Shown piece by piece: positions 13,840 through 25,646 of a stretch of DNA of 64,000 nucleotides. Under the pieces are notes generated by a model. That model was not told the origin of the DNA, searched no databases, and worked only from the letters and a program-made list of their open reading frames with translations. The position numbers were made by a program, and so were the translations under genes. The DNA comes from Acanthaster planci. Taxonomy: Eukaryota > Echinodermata > Asteroidea > Valvatida > Acanthasteridae. The stretch covers positions 2,003,777 to 2,067,776 of the forward strand of contig NW_019091355.1 of assembly GCF_001949145.1 (NCBI RefSeq), given 5' to 3'. The number at the start of each line of letters is the position of its first letter. The first letter of the stretch is position 1.

Positions 13840-16800
13840 GACTCAGCAGGTGACTTACCAACTGAGGCCTCTTGTACATGTACATGTGAATTTATTTCTC
13901 CGAGTTGAAGACAGCTGGCACCATGGGTGAGTACCGTACTACACGTACATGGACCGGTACATGTACGTGTTTGTCAGCTTCCGCTTGTGAATTTTCATGC
14001 TTTACCTGTGTTTGTAATGTCATTCCGGTCCCTGCTGAAAAAAAAATAAATAAATAAAATTGGGAAGAGTACCAATGTACCTCCAGTTATATGTATGTCC
14101 ATGTACCTGCATGTAGCAAGTCTGGTCCGAGCCAATTTGGCTCATCAGGCCGGTGTTACATCTGGTTTCCTTGGCATGAAACGACTGAGAGTACTTCTAT
14201 TCCCCCCTGGATGGGATGCCAGTCCATCGCAGGTTGCTTCCCCAGCTAATGCTGGTACCCATTTATACTCCTGGGTGGAGAGAGGCAAGCAGGGGTGAAG
14301 AGGCTTGCCAAGGGCCAGCAGCTGGATTCGAACCTCCAACCCTATGATTGGAAGCCACAAACCCTAACCACATGCCTCCTAATTGCATGTACTGAGCTCA
14401 TTTTTTGGAGTGCATTCCTCTCTTGGTCACCTTTGTCAAATTGTGCACAGTTCATACAAATTCGTACAGATCGTGTACATTTGTACCGGTCCGTGCGTAC
14501 AGCATTATTTCAGATTCATGGTTTCCCAGTTGATAAACTTACTCTAGCCATGTACATGTACAGGATGAACGCGAACATGTACATAAACCTAGCCATTATT
14601 TCAGTATGCACAAGGACTCTATAAAAGTATTTTTGACCAGGTAACGGTACATTGTACCATAATGGTGGCCAATTGGGCCCGACTGTGCCTTCCCCTGGAC
14701 ACATACAGTACAGGCAAACAGCTTTTTATTTGTCCATTACAGAATGAAATTCTAGCCCTGGTTAACCCCTTTTTAGTTGTCATGATTTTGCTTTTAGCAT
14801 CACTATACTGTTTATGTAATTTTTCTATCCATCTCCCTTCACCCGCTGTGGGTAAAGTTCCCCATGTGTATAAAATATTGTCACATAAATTCTATCGACC
14901 ACGACACGATGAGTATGTGTGCATCTTCAGCTTGTGAGGTTGAGTGTACTGTTCAGTGGTTGTCATCACCACCATCATTATCTAACCAGATGAAGCTGAA
15001 ACGGGCGCCTCAGATGGTCAGCGGGAGCCTAATCGTCACAAAGTGCTCATCAGCATCATATTTTCCCCGGGGAGGGGGGAGGTTGGAGAGGGTTAAGAGG
15101 CTCATTGGGCAAGGCTTCTCTGCTTCTGCAAATTGACTCGTCTTCCCACGCAGATTCACAGGGCATCCTTTTCACGCATTGGATATCGTCTTACATGGCA
15201 TGCACACATGCACGCAGCCTCTGCCCACCGTACGTAGTGCTGCCAGGGCAGACAAACATAATCTAATCATGCATCTGGCTCGTCATTTGTTGCAGCAACA
15301 TTGTTGGATTTCTCGATGAACTTTACGACTTCTTTGAATGTAAATTTCTGTTTCTTTGATTTTCTTTTGGGAAAATACTACACTCAGAAATTTACTTACA
15401 GTGTACTTACCGTTAAGTACATATACCGTGAATATAGTTTGAGGAAAACAACTTGCTAATTATTGAAAGGTTCAAATATTACACAGCAAAGATGTCCTGC
15501 AGGTGAATCCCATGCACAGTAGTATGACTAACATGTAAATTAGAAGATTTCTTCTAAAAGCTGCACGTACACGTACATACATACAGGTATGCTGATTTCA
15601 TATTGGTCATCCCACAGAACTTACTTTGTTCTATTGCTTATGCGCTCGTGGAGATGACATCCTCATTAAGCATTCTGTCACAAAGCCTAGCTGAGTTTCC
15701 TAGAAGTGGCTGTTATAAAATCCAGTACTGAGCCAAACTGGGACCAACAACCAACTAAGCACTTGATCTTCAATATGCCACTGTATCAGCCATAAAATAT
15801 GAGCATGTACAGTGTACATGTAGGCTGAATGTTTGCACAAACACTGTGCTCTATCATCATCATCCCTTCATCATTCATCAGTGAAATAGAGGGATACATG
15901 ATATGTGTGGACAAGGACCATGCACTGAACAGGTACATGTAGGGTACTAGGGCAAATTAGGATGACCTTAAAAAAAACAGGCTACACTGATACAGAGACA
16001 CGCACCTGTACATGTACATGCAACATGAGGCCGTAAGATCGAAGGGACTAAATTAGAAACGGTTTGGATTTTGGATACATGTTTGCAGCTTGGAAAAACG
16101 GGGTGTTGCATTGCCATTTTGTGTGGTTATTTGTGTGTAAATGTACCAGTACATGTCCCGGTATGTAGATCATCAGCATATTGATGTGAAATGCCTTTTG
16201 CATATCGGTAGTTTGGGGAGGAGATAAAAGTAACGAGGCAAAATTGTAAATTAATCACCCAGTTTCAATTGGCATATAGTGTATCCTGTATTGCCATTGA
16301 CACATTTACACGTACTTGTTTTGTACAATGATCCTGGTGATAGACCCGTCTGTGTGTACATACATGTACATGCACGTAACTTACATGCACCGGTAGGTTT
16401 GAATTTACAATTTACAACAGAAATCTACGGTAACTGGAAGTTGGTCATCCATGTAATGCACCAGCACATGTCATATTAATGGACACACTGAGTAGCGTTT
16501 CAGATGAGAAAAACATACAGGCTCCTCGAGTCCTTAAAGTCAAATTCAGCAGTCAGTGATACCGGTATGAACCGGTTCATTAACTAATACTACTGGCGTC
16601 ATCCACTCGGCTATTAAAATGCCGAATACAGATACAATACATGTACGTAGTGTGACCATGAAATGTATTTTCCTACATGTATACTGGCGCTAAAATTGAA
16701 GTTTGTTTAAGAATGTAATTTTTAAAAGCTTACTACCTGTACATACGTGTACATATACCGCCCCCCCGGTGCATGTACATGTACACGTATGCATGCGCGT

Positions 16801-19800
16801 ACATGTATGTTTCACATCAATTTTGTTCATCTGGGAACCCATTTTTCTCCTCAAAAATTGCTCTCTTTTTTTAAACAGAATTTATTGTCAACTAGAATTT
16901 TAAAAAATGGGAAATTTTTGAAAGTAGGAAATTTTGTACATGTACCTGTATGTACATATACATGTACATGTATGTACATTTGCACTTTTGTTAATGTGTT
17001 CAGTTTTTTTCACCTCAACCGACCGATCCCCAACCAGCCAAAATCCAACACCAGGGTTTGTTGGAATCTGTTTGGATCAACACTGGACTAGTGTTAAAGT
17101 AAACTGACTGAGTTTTACGTGGGACAATGCCATTAACACAGTCCAGTTGCTCACATACATGTACATGTACATTATAAATGTACAGTTTAACATGATATTA
17201 CATGTATGTTGTTGGGATTCACAAACATGTACATACATGTATGTACCGGCATGTACGGTACATCTACATGTATGAAGAAGGTTCCTGCTAAGTCGCTTGA
17301 GGGAGTTAGGGTTAAATATATTGCAAAGTTCATATCAAAGACTCATACCAATAGAAAATCCCACAGGAAATAAAATGTAGTCATCATCTGATTAATAGAC
17401 ATCCTGCTTGTGTGATGATGAGTCTAACGGGTACCGCGTGTACATTAAAAAAAACACATGAGTCACATGAATTGCTGATGTGCCTTGTTAACAGTACCTT
17501 TGCTGCTCAAGTGCCATCTTACAGTGTCATACTTTTCACGTAAATTCACAATTTGATTTTAAAAAATGAAGATTGTAAACATTTTAATGATTATTAAAGG
17601 TGTCGGAGAGCACTTTCTTGGTACTACATGTACTACTGGGACATTGTATGGTACAATTTTAAAGGTGTAGTCCCACATTTTCTGTTCATGAAGTACCATA
17701 ACTGACAAAATTATTGTTAAATTTTCTAGTTTACTTTGTTTGAAAAATATTCACGGGACTAATTAAGCTCCATGTAGAATAATTCTTTCAAGGAAGCTGT
17801 CATTTTGAAGAAATCAACGAAGGAAGGCCATTTCTAGTGATGTGTCGAAATATGCGTTTTGGAAAATGCCCTTTGTCATTTTAAGCATTGACACCATGCA
17901 CAAACGGTTGCCATAAGTTGTTTGTTCAGTAAATTTATCAAGCTGCAATCGGCTGAATTGGGCACAATTTAAACCATGACACTGCAACTTTTGAATTGTA
18001 ATCAAAATCCTAGCACTGGTATATTTTTCTTGAGACCTCATACATGTACATGTAGGTTAGTTGTAAAGCACCTTTATTCAGATTATGAGCAATTTGTTCA
18101 TTTCAGACGACCATAATGCACGGATGACAAATGACAGACTGTACCTTTTAATGCACAATGTTATTTGCTTACAAGATGTGTACAGGGTACATGTACATTG
18201 GTGTACTGCACTTGTACTTGCTGAATGAAAAACTGCATCAAGGATTCCATAGATCAAAAACATATATATTTATTTACATGTATATCAGTCATGTGACTTT
18301 TCCTTGGATCAGCTGATTTCCTTGTTTTTCACTTCACGCTCATGCGGCATTGACAATTAAAGAAGACTGTACAAAGTCTGGTAAAGCCTCTGGAATTTTC
18401 TTGTGTTTTGGGGGTCAAAGTAAGTCCAAGTTGCATGTCTGCGTATACTTGCGTACATGCACTGGTACTAACCAAAAATATCTCCCCCTTACATGCACTG
18501 GTACTAACCAAAAAATATCTTCCCCTTACATGCACTGGTACTAACCAAAAATATCTCCCCCTTACATGCACTGGTACTAACCAAAAATATCTCCCCCTCC
18601 CCTCCCCCCTTTCCTAGATGATTTGGGGAAGGCGGTTGAGAAGTTACAGCTGAATACTGAGGAGGGCGATCCCGTGTCATGCCTTGACTGCATGCTACAA
18701 GCATTGGAACAAGACGGTAATACCGGTACAGTGCATTGTATTATGTTGTGGCTGGTTCACTGTTAATTCAGGTGATTGACAATAGTGCGCCTCCGAGAGT
18801 TTGCAACGACGCGTTGGCGCGAAATCTGTCGACCCTTTCCAAACGCGCGTTGGGTCGACAGATTTCACGCATTGTGATTGGCCAACGCGTTGCAAACTCT
18901 TGGGTGCGCACTAATGTCAATCGCCCATATTTTTATGTAGTGCTAGAGTTGCCAGAAAGTACAATGTACATGCACATGTTGGATTTTATTCACCAACCGG
19001 ATGCAATTTGGCCAAGGTCTGAAACAGTCTTTCATGTCTGGTGTGTGCTTTCCTCAAAAGTGTGTCATGGCCTTAACCTCCAACACAAATGATTTCCCCT
19101 GCTAGAAGGTGCCATTCCCAATCAGTGGTTTCCGCCATCTTCATGTACCATTCATTTCTGCATGGCTACAATAACTTTAAAAAAGTAAAGGAAAGCATAA
19201 ATATTACTTGAATTGCCAGTCAGATCTGATACACGTAGCTTTGTGCAAAATGTAGCAAAAATCTTCCACTCCGCATTCTTTGAACTACATGTACATGTAC
19301 ACTTTTAGGGGCATTAAAATCTGGCACAGTACATATCAATGTCTACGCAGTTGGTTAATTGATATGCACCTGTACATGTACATTCTTTAATTCTGCAAAA
19401 TCCTTCGTAACCTCCTGTTGGGTTTTGAAGAGTTGTATTAGTGTATAAGGTTGCAGTGCAGTAACAGAAATCATCACGACAAATTGAGGATGAGCAACCT
19501 GTGATATGACCGGTGTGGGCAATTCTGGGCCTATTGTTGGCCTACGCTCTAAATTTTCATCATTTTTTGTGACATGTTTAGTTGAGGAATCCAGTGCTCG
19601 TCTCCTAAGCCTGGGGACGGTAGCAATTCTGACAGAACAGCTGAAGCAAACAGACAAGGAAATTTCCCTGGGGAGGATCTGCAACATCATTGCTGAGATG
19701 GCCAAAAATGGCAAGTCTATCAACTTTCTCATTTCGCAAAATGGTGATATCCACAGTCTGTGCTTGTGAACAACTGACCAATAAGTGTTTCAGTACTTAC

Positions 19801-22800
19801 TGGTAAGCACTTATCCATCCACGAGCCAATGGCCTTCACAGAATTTTGTGCAGGAAGTAAAGGCATGGCAAAGCCTTGTGGGTAACATACAGTACATGTA
19901 CCGTACATGTAACATGGACTAACTTAATATAAGTGCCAAAAGTACATTTTATTATGTGCAGTCGTCATGGCAACGCACATGTCAAAATGCTGACCATTGT
20001 TGTTTCAAAGACAGTGCTTGTCAAAAAAACTGGTTACCATTCCCTTAAATGCTGAGATCCCCAAGATCAACACGGTCACAGGTGATAGAAATGAACAATT
20101 TCCCAGTTCTTCTGTTATTGGATATCATCCCAGCACATTGGGAAAATAAACCAAATACTTGCCTTTTGCAGAGAGCATTCGCGATCCTTTCGTAGATGCG
20201 GGCATCATCCCCACCCTGAATGGCTTGCTGTCACACCAGGACCAAGATGTAGTGATACAGGCATGCCGAGCACTGGGGAACATCTGCTGTGACCATGGTA
20301 AGTTGAAAAATTGATGAATAATTAAAACATGACTACAGGGTGCCTTCCTAAATTCTTCTGAAATACCAAATAATTTTTTTAAATAACTGTTCGTCGTAAT
20401 TTTAATCCTTTTAAAACGTATGCATGTAATTCTGTGCAAAATGATGTAGATCGCTTCATTTCCAAATTGAAGTCGGAAGAATGAATGTACCGGTTGGGCA
20501 GCATCAGAGGGCTGTCTTTGAGAACAAAAACATGCACCTGTACAAATAGATACAGGGAACTACAATTTGATTAAAATTTTTGGACAAGAAGTAATAGTCT
20601 CTTCAGAAATGTTGTTCTTCCTCCATGCATCGCTGAAATGTTCCACCACGTGATATTCTATTTGCCAGACGAGGCCCGGCAAACCATCCATGATACAGAG
20701 GGGGTAGAACGACTACTGGAATTGCTGAAATCAAGATCCGTCACACCCGACACCGACTCAATCAATCAGAAGGTCCGAGTGGTTGCTAGTGGTTACCTGA
20801 TGAATCTTACTTATGCCAATGGTGAGCTTTCAGGAGCATTTGTTACATATACATCAAATACAAAATTTGATTATTACAGTTGATCAAGAACTATTTGCTC
20901 ATAAATCCATTGGATTTTTACTTAGTATTACACGTAGTTCGTTATTTCCATCGTGCTGAAAGTGCTGTTAAAAGGTCCATTAATTCATAAACAGTACCCT
21001 AAAATGGACTACACTGCAACATTCTTGTTCTGAGTGCATGTTACCGTAATTTCGGTGTTCGATTATCCTTTGTTTTACCAAAGAACTCTTTGATCCAACA
21101 TAGGCATACTCCAGACTAAAGTCAGAATGCAAGGGGGCATTGACCTCCTCGTGTTGCTCATGAAGAACTTCCCGGACGACATCAACCTGTGCGGCAAGGT
21201 CATCATGTGCATCGGCAACATTGCTGAGCTTGGTGAGTTGTCAGATGTTGCGCAGTGATATAGTCAAGTCCTTCACAAATGCCAATTGGTGGGGTTTAAA
21301 CATGGCACGTTTGAAATTACAGCTGATAGGCTAGACAGCGCCGTTGAATTTTTGGCTAGAGGGTGCTGCTGCAGTGTACATGAATGTCTCAGCCTTGAAT
21401 CCAAGTTCAAGTCCTTTTGCCGAACTTGTGCCTCATCTATTCAATTTAATTTCCGAAGTGATTCTACATTCAACATTTTGATCTGTCAATTTCAATTAAA
21501 AACACGCTCTCTGTTGTTTCCACTTGGAGCAGATTACAAATTAGTCTTCTCTCCATACTTTTTATTCCAGATGAGAACAAGGTAGGCTTTGTTAACTGTG
21601 GCATCACAGAGCTTCTCATCAAGGCACTTAAGATGGTTGGCGATGATGATCAGTTGGAGACAGTCTTTGAAGTCATCGCAACCCTGGCTGAAAACGGTAC
21701 ATGTACATACACCTTAAGTCCCCCATTAATAGAGAATTTGTTTTTTTTCTATGACACTTAAAAGTCTTATAGTTGAGTACTTAACAAGTACTTCACAAAT
21801 GCTCAACCAGTACATGTAATTACATATGCAAGTCTTCAGAAGTAGTTACAAGTACTCCAGCCTTGATGTGAGTTTGGAACTGTGACAGAAATACTCTTCT
21901 GTTATTTTTCACTGCAGTTTAGTAGACATGACGGTACTCTTGATTAGTAGTGTAGAGTACTAGTGAAGTACTTTTTTTGTACTTGAGTTAATTACCTGAC
22001 TGCTAGACACTTGGACTTGATTAATCTTCATTTTGTTCTCACCTTAGATGCCATGAAGCTTGAGTTTGCCAAGGCCGACTTGGTACCGACCGTTCAGGAT
22101 GTGGTGGACAATTTCATGAAGCAGGAGTCGGCTGGAGGCAGCCAGTCGGACGAGGACTTTGACATTGAGAGAGTGGCCAGTGACATCATCATCTTGCTGC
22201 TGACTGGAGGTGAAAATTTGATAGTTATGAACTCCATTGAACTGGTCTACCTGCATTGTGTGGACGTCTTTTGTTTGCAGGTCCACACAAAGAACAAGAA
22301 GCCGGTATTTACACAGAGCACATTGTCCATTTGTCTGGTATTTTAATAATGAGGCCAAAGCAATTCACCTGTTTCAAATGACCTCTTTGCAGATGAGAGT
22401 ATGAAATACCTCTTCAATGAGGGTCAAGGGTCACTATTCAAGATGGTCATGTCTGACTGGATTAAGTCTCCCACTGACCTCTACCAAATATCCGGTGCGC
22501 TGGCTATCGGCAACTTCGCAAGAAACGGTGAGTGTTTAACCCATTTGATATTGCAGTCCACAGTTGAACATTGGTCTCAGATGAAATAATAACAACCATT
22601 GACACATAAGCATAGTGCAGAAGATTAGTAAAAAAGTGTACAATGCCGTGTGCTTTTTCCCTTCGCATACTTTTATAACCTCATATTATTGTATCTCTTA
22701 ATTGTATACTGATCCTTTGAGATCACACTTCAAAGTTACCGAAGCTGCCGTTTGTTGATGGCCATTACCTGAGACACATCCACAACTTTTTTCCTGATAT

Positions 22801-25646
22801 AGTCTCTGCGATGTAGACAACCAGATGAAAAGGTCACATGATCTAATCCGTGGACGTTTTGGATTTGTTCCCCAGTGTAGCATCAACTAACAGTTTAGTC
22901 AGACCGTGGACGCTTCTAGGCTAAATGTCTCAATTTTTTATGAATTTTTCTCTGAGCAGATGAGCACTGTATCAAACTGGTAGAGCTTGGCGTGTTGGGA
23001 CCCTTGCTACAGCTCCTGAAAAGACCGGAAGGAGAGGAGCTGGACATGAGACTGGGTCATGCAGTGCTCAGTGCTCTCAAGAACCTTGCTATACCAAGTA
23101 GGTCAACCTTTGTCTTGCCGAGGGCTCAATATAAGTATTGTGGACTGGGCTAGAACTGAGTACTGGGCACCCTCACAAATTGAAAGTTGGTCACCTGCTC
23201 TGTGTACATGTAATGTGTTGCCCCACAGGGATGCATTGGTGTGTTGAAACTTGATCTCCCTTGTTTAGAGCAAAGAGCCAACTCTCCCGGATTTTTCTTC
23301 CACCTCCCTGCACATGTCAAAAATCTTCTGGATTGTTCATTTTGCATGCAATTTTATACTTACTTGTCTTCTTTACCTGTAGTAAAACTTTTTTAAAATC
23401 TTCATAACTTTTCTTTTATCTGTACAGAGGTCAACAAGCCCTTGCTGCTGGAAGCTGGTATCTTAGACGTAATTTTACCCCTTCTGAAATTAGAGATGCA
23501 TCCAGTTGTATTTAAGCTATTAGGAACGTGCAGAATGCTTATTGATGGCCAAGGTAAGCTGCGTGTTTTTAAGGGGAGGCATTGTTATATGCAATACCAA
23601 CTTTTGTAATTACAAAACCCACACAGATTTACAAACGTTTCCTAAGTCACACTTTCCAAATGAAAAGAAAGGACACAAAGTTTACGGGACACAAAATCTT
23701 ACCTTTATGAGCCTTGCTGGTCCAAAGGGTGCCATCATTTGTTCAGACATCAACAAGTTTTGGCAGATCCAGCTTTTAAGCAAAAAGACAAAAGGGTTAA
23801 GAGCCTGTTTCTTGCAACCAAGGAAATTGTTTTCATGATTTTGTTTCAGAAATTTTTGTTGTCATTTTACCAATATTTGTGTAGGGGAAACAGCAGTGTC
23901 CTTGGGTTGTAATGCTGAATTTATTGAGAGGGTTGCTGACCTCAGTGACTGCCAGATACACGCTGGTGTAGCAGGAGAAGCTAATAGGTATTTTCCATGT
24001 TTGATGTTGTCCTTCTATTTACAAAGGAATTTCATTCTAGAAACCCAGAGAAAGAAAAATGGCTCCTTCAGTTTGTGCCAGAGAGGTTTTAGAGACAGTA
24101 CAGTGTTACAGTCCAAGATCCTAACATGAATTCTTGGATTTTTATTTTGTGAAATTGGATTTACTAAAAATGGAGCTAATGGAAAGTTTTCTCAAACTAC
24201 ACTGGCCTAGCAAAACTCATCATGATTTTGTATACAGCCCCTTAAGCAAATTTTGTTAGTTATTCGTGGTCAGTGTGCATGGGGGGTTATAATAATGGTA
24301 TTTTTTGTTTTCCCTTGTGTCTGGAAACTGGCAGGTTACTAGCGGCACTCATTAAACACTCGGCCAACACCCAGGTCATGCACTGCATCATTGAGCACGG
24401 CGGGATGCCTCGCCTGGTTGCCATGGCGATGAGTGAGCACACACTCATGCAGAATGAGGCATTGATAGCACTCACCCTCCTCTCCTCTACACAGTTGGGT
24501 AGGGCCGGTTTGAAAAATAGTTATTCTCTACAGAAGATATCTTGTTTTTCCTTGCTGTCCATTAACAACAGCTCTGCCTTTGCGTGCACTTGCTGCTTAG
24601 CCCAACCCAAACTCAAACCCAAAAAACACAACTCGAAACCCGACCAAAGCAAAACCGAAAATCCAAACCAAACCCGAACCAATATCCCCTAAAACCTGAA
24701 ACCAAAACTCCAAGTAAAACTCAAAGCAAAACCCAACCAACATCCAAACCAAACCAGAAGCAAAATCCCTTAAAACCCGAGACCAAAACCCAAAAAGAAA
24801 TGGAAGAGGTTCGGACCCTCTGCATTTTCAGTGTTTCCTTACAGCAGTGCTTTTTATATTGAGAGTCGATCACATTCGTTGGTTAATTCAGAAAAAGCAT
24901 AGAATATTATTTGGTACAAGGAATAACACACCACAGGGTTTTCGTCAGAGCAGTTACAAATGGGTTAATGACCCTCTAATTCTGCCTTCCTGGACTGGTT
25001 TCAGATCCCTCAGCCGTGCAAGCCCTCATGGATGCCAATCTGCTGGGGATGGTTAGCAGGGTCCTAAAGGCGAACACCACTGCCCCTGAGATTCAGTGCA
25101 ATGTTCTTTCCCTCGTGGGCTTTCTAACACAGTCAGGTGAGTGTTTGGACCATTCCATTCCACAGAAGGGAAGATAAATTACCAGTTTGCAAAGGGAAAT
25201 ATTATTCTCCAACCTTGATGAACTCAGGCACGGTTTCAATATAGTTTTAGAGCTTACATTCAGAGTGTTTCAAGAAAAAGTCCATCTTGTAAATATGGAA
25301 GACTTGGTAATGAAAGTTTTTTGTATTTTATGTAGTCAATTAATTCAGGATAAAGTTACTTTGTGTCATTTTATTATGAAACAAGCAATCTCTACAAAAA
25401 ACAGGCTTTTGGGTTTGTTTTGTGTGAGTAGTTTGTTTTATTTTGCCATGGGATTGTTTTCTCAATTTCTCAATCAACCTGTTTAAGTTTCTTCATGTCT
25501 TTCAAGACCTTTCAATTCTCCCACTAGATGTTCTAAAAGAGGTGATGATTCAAGGTGATCTGCTCGAGGCAATCAACATGCTGGCGTCAAGCAACATTGA
25601 GGCAGTACGCAGGAAAGCCGCGAACGTACGAGAGCATTTTACATGA
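13840..25646 (+). CDS. RAP1GDS1: Rap1 GTPase-GDP dissociation stimulator 1 (SmgGDS), 15 coding exons
   Basis: SmgGDS is an all-armadillo cytosolic chaperone and atypical exchange factor for polybasic Ras/Rho-family GTPases. Coding exons: 13923-13926, 18618-18716, 19582-19710, 20172-20297, 20669-20821, 21104-21232, 21571-21696, 22048-22209, 22393-22527, 22960-23097, 23428-23553, 23885-23987, 24335-24498, 25005-25136, 25528-25646. They join in phase to 1845 nt, giving 614 residues, against about 607 in human. The start is ATGG at the end of an otherwise untranslated exon (13840-13926); spliced to exon 2 it reads MDDLGKAVEKLQ, then SCLDCMLQALEQD. Family motifs in order: NIIAEMAKN, ACRALGNIC, MLIDGQ, AGEANRLLAALIKHS and MQNEALIALTLLS. 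Twelve of 14 introns are phase 1 and most exons are 126-138 nt, about one armadillo repeat each. The intron after exon 3 has a GC donor (G/gcaagt at 19711); the rest are GT-AG. Exon 5 is symmetric and covers the block around the segment skipped in mammalian SmgGDS-558, so an equivalent isoform is possible. Confidence 0.95.
14095..14372 (-). mobile_element. SINE-like dispersed repeat in RAP1GDS1 intron 1
   Basis: The stretch carries ggatgggatgccagtccat, then acccatttatactcctggg and ggtggagagaggcaa, and ends with ggattcgaacctcc (14334-14347). The last is the reverse complement of a tRNA-type box B (GGTTCGAATCC). From memory, strings of this type recur across many marine invertebrate genomes. 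I infer a tRNA-related short interspersed element lying on the minus strand; no clear A box or poly(A) tail was identified. Confidence 0.5.
18453..18597 (+). repeat. Four-copy 36-37 bp minisatellite carrying TACTAAC
   Basis: Four units of the form tacatgcactggtactaacc, then aaaaatatctccccct, lie head to tail. TACTAAC occurs at 18466-18472, 18502-18508, 18539-18545 and 18575-18581 (spacings 36, 37 and 36). The last unit runs into the C/T-rich tract and acceptor of RAP1GDS1 exon 2 (AG at 18616-18617), putting its branch adenosine about 37 nt from the splice site. Confidence 0.9.
18774..18922. mobile_element. 149-bp hairpin MITE in RAP1GDS1 intron 2
   Basis: Nearly the whole unit is one inverted repeat. 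The left end gattgacaatagtgcgc matches the reverse complement of the right end gcgcactaatgtcaatc with one mismatch. Inside, gagtttgcaacg pairs with cgttgcaaactc and gaaatctgtcgacc pairs with ggtcgacagatttc. It has no coding capacity. The shape is that of a miniature inverted-repeat transposable element. Confidence 0.7.
24595..24805 (+). repeat. C/A-rich, G-poor degenerate repeat in RAP1GDS1 intron 13
   Basis: This tract is almost free of G on the plus strand and is built from aaaccc and aaccaaa units. Two diverged segments of about 85 bp can be aligned within it: one contains atccaaaccaaacccgaacc, the other atccaaaccaaaccagaagc. Its frame is open, but the low-complexity composition argues against coding. 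Confidence 0.6.

Larger units (their letters stand above)
13927..18617 (+). other. RAP1GDS1 intron 1
   Basis: The intron is 4.7 kb, from a consensus donor (gtgagt) to the acceptor tttcctag. It contains the SINE-like element, many TACATG-type motifs (for example 16920-16978 and 17155-17280), a copy of the 3585-type repeat at 18300-18378, and a branch-site minisatellite just before the acceptor. No coding exon was recognised inside. Confidence 0.85.

Noticed and set aside
24273-24862. Extended open frames through the C/A-rich tract in RAP1GDS1 intron 13
   Set aside because: Low-complexity, G-poor sequence has few stops; the splice donor at 24498/24499 and the continuation at 25005 preserve the armadillo sequence instead.
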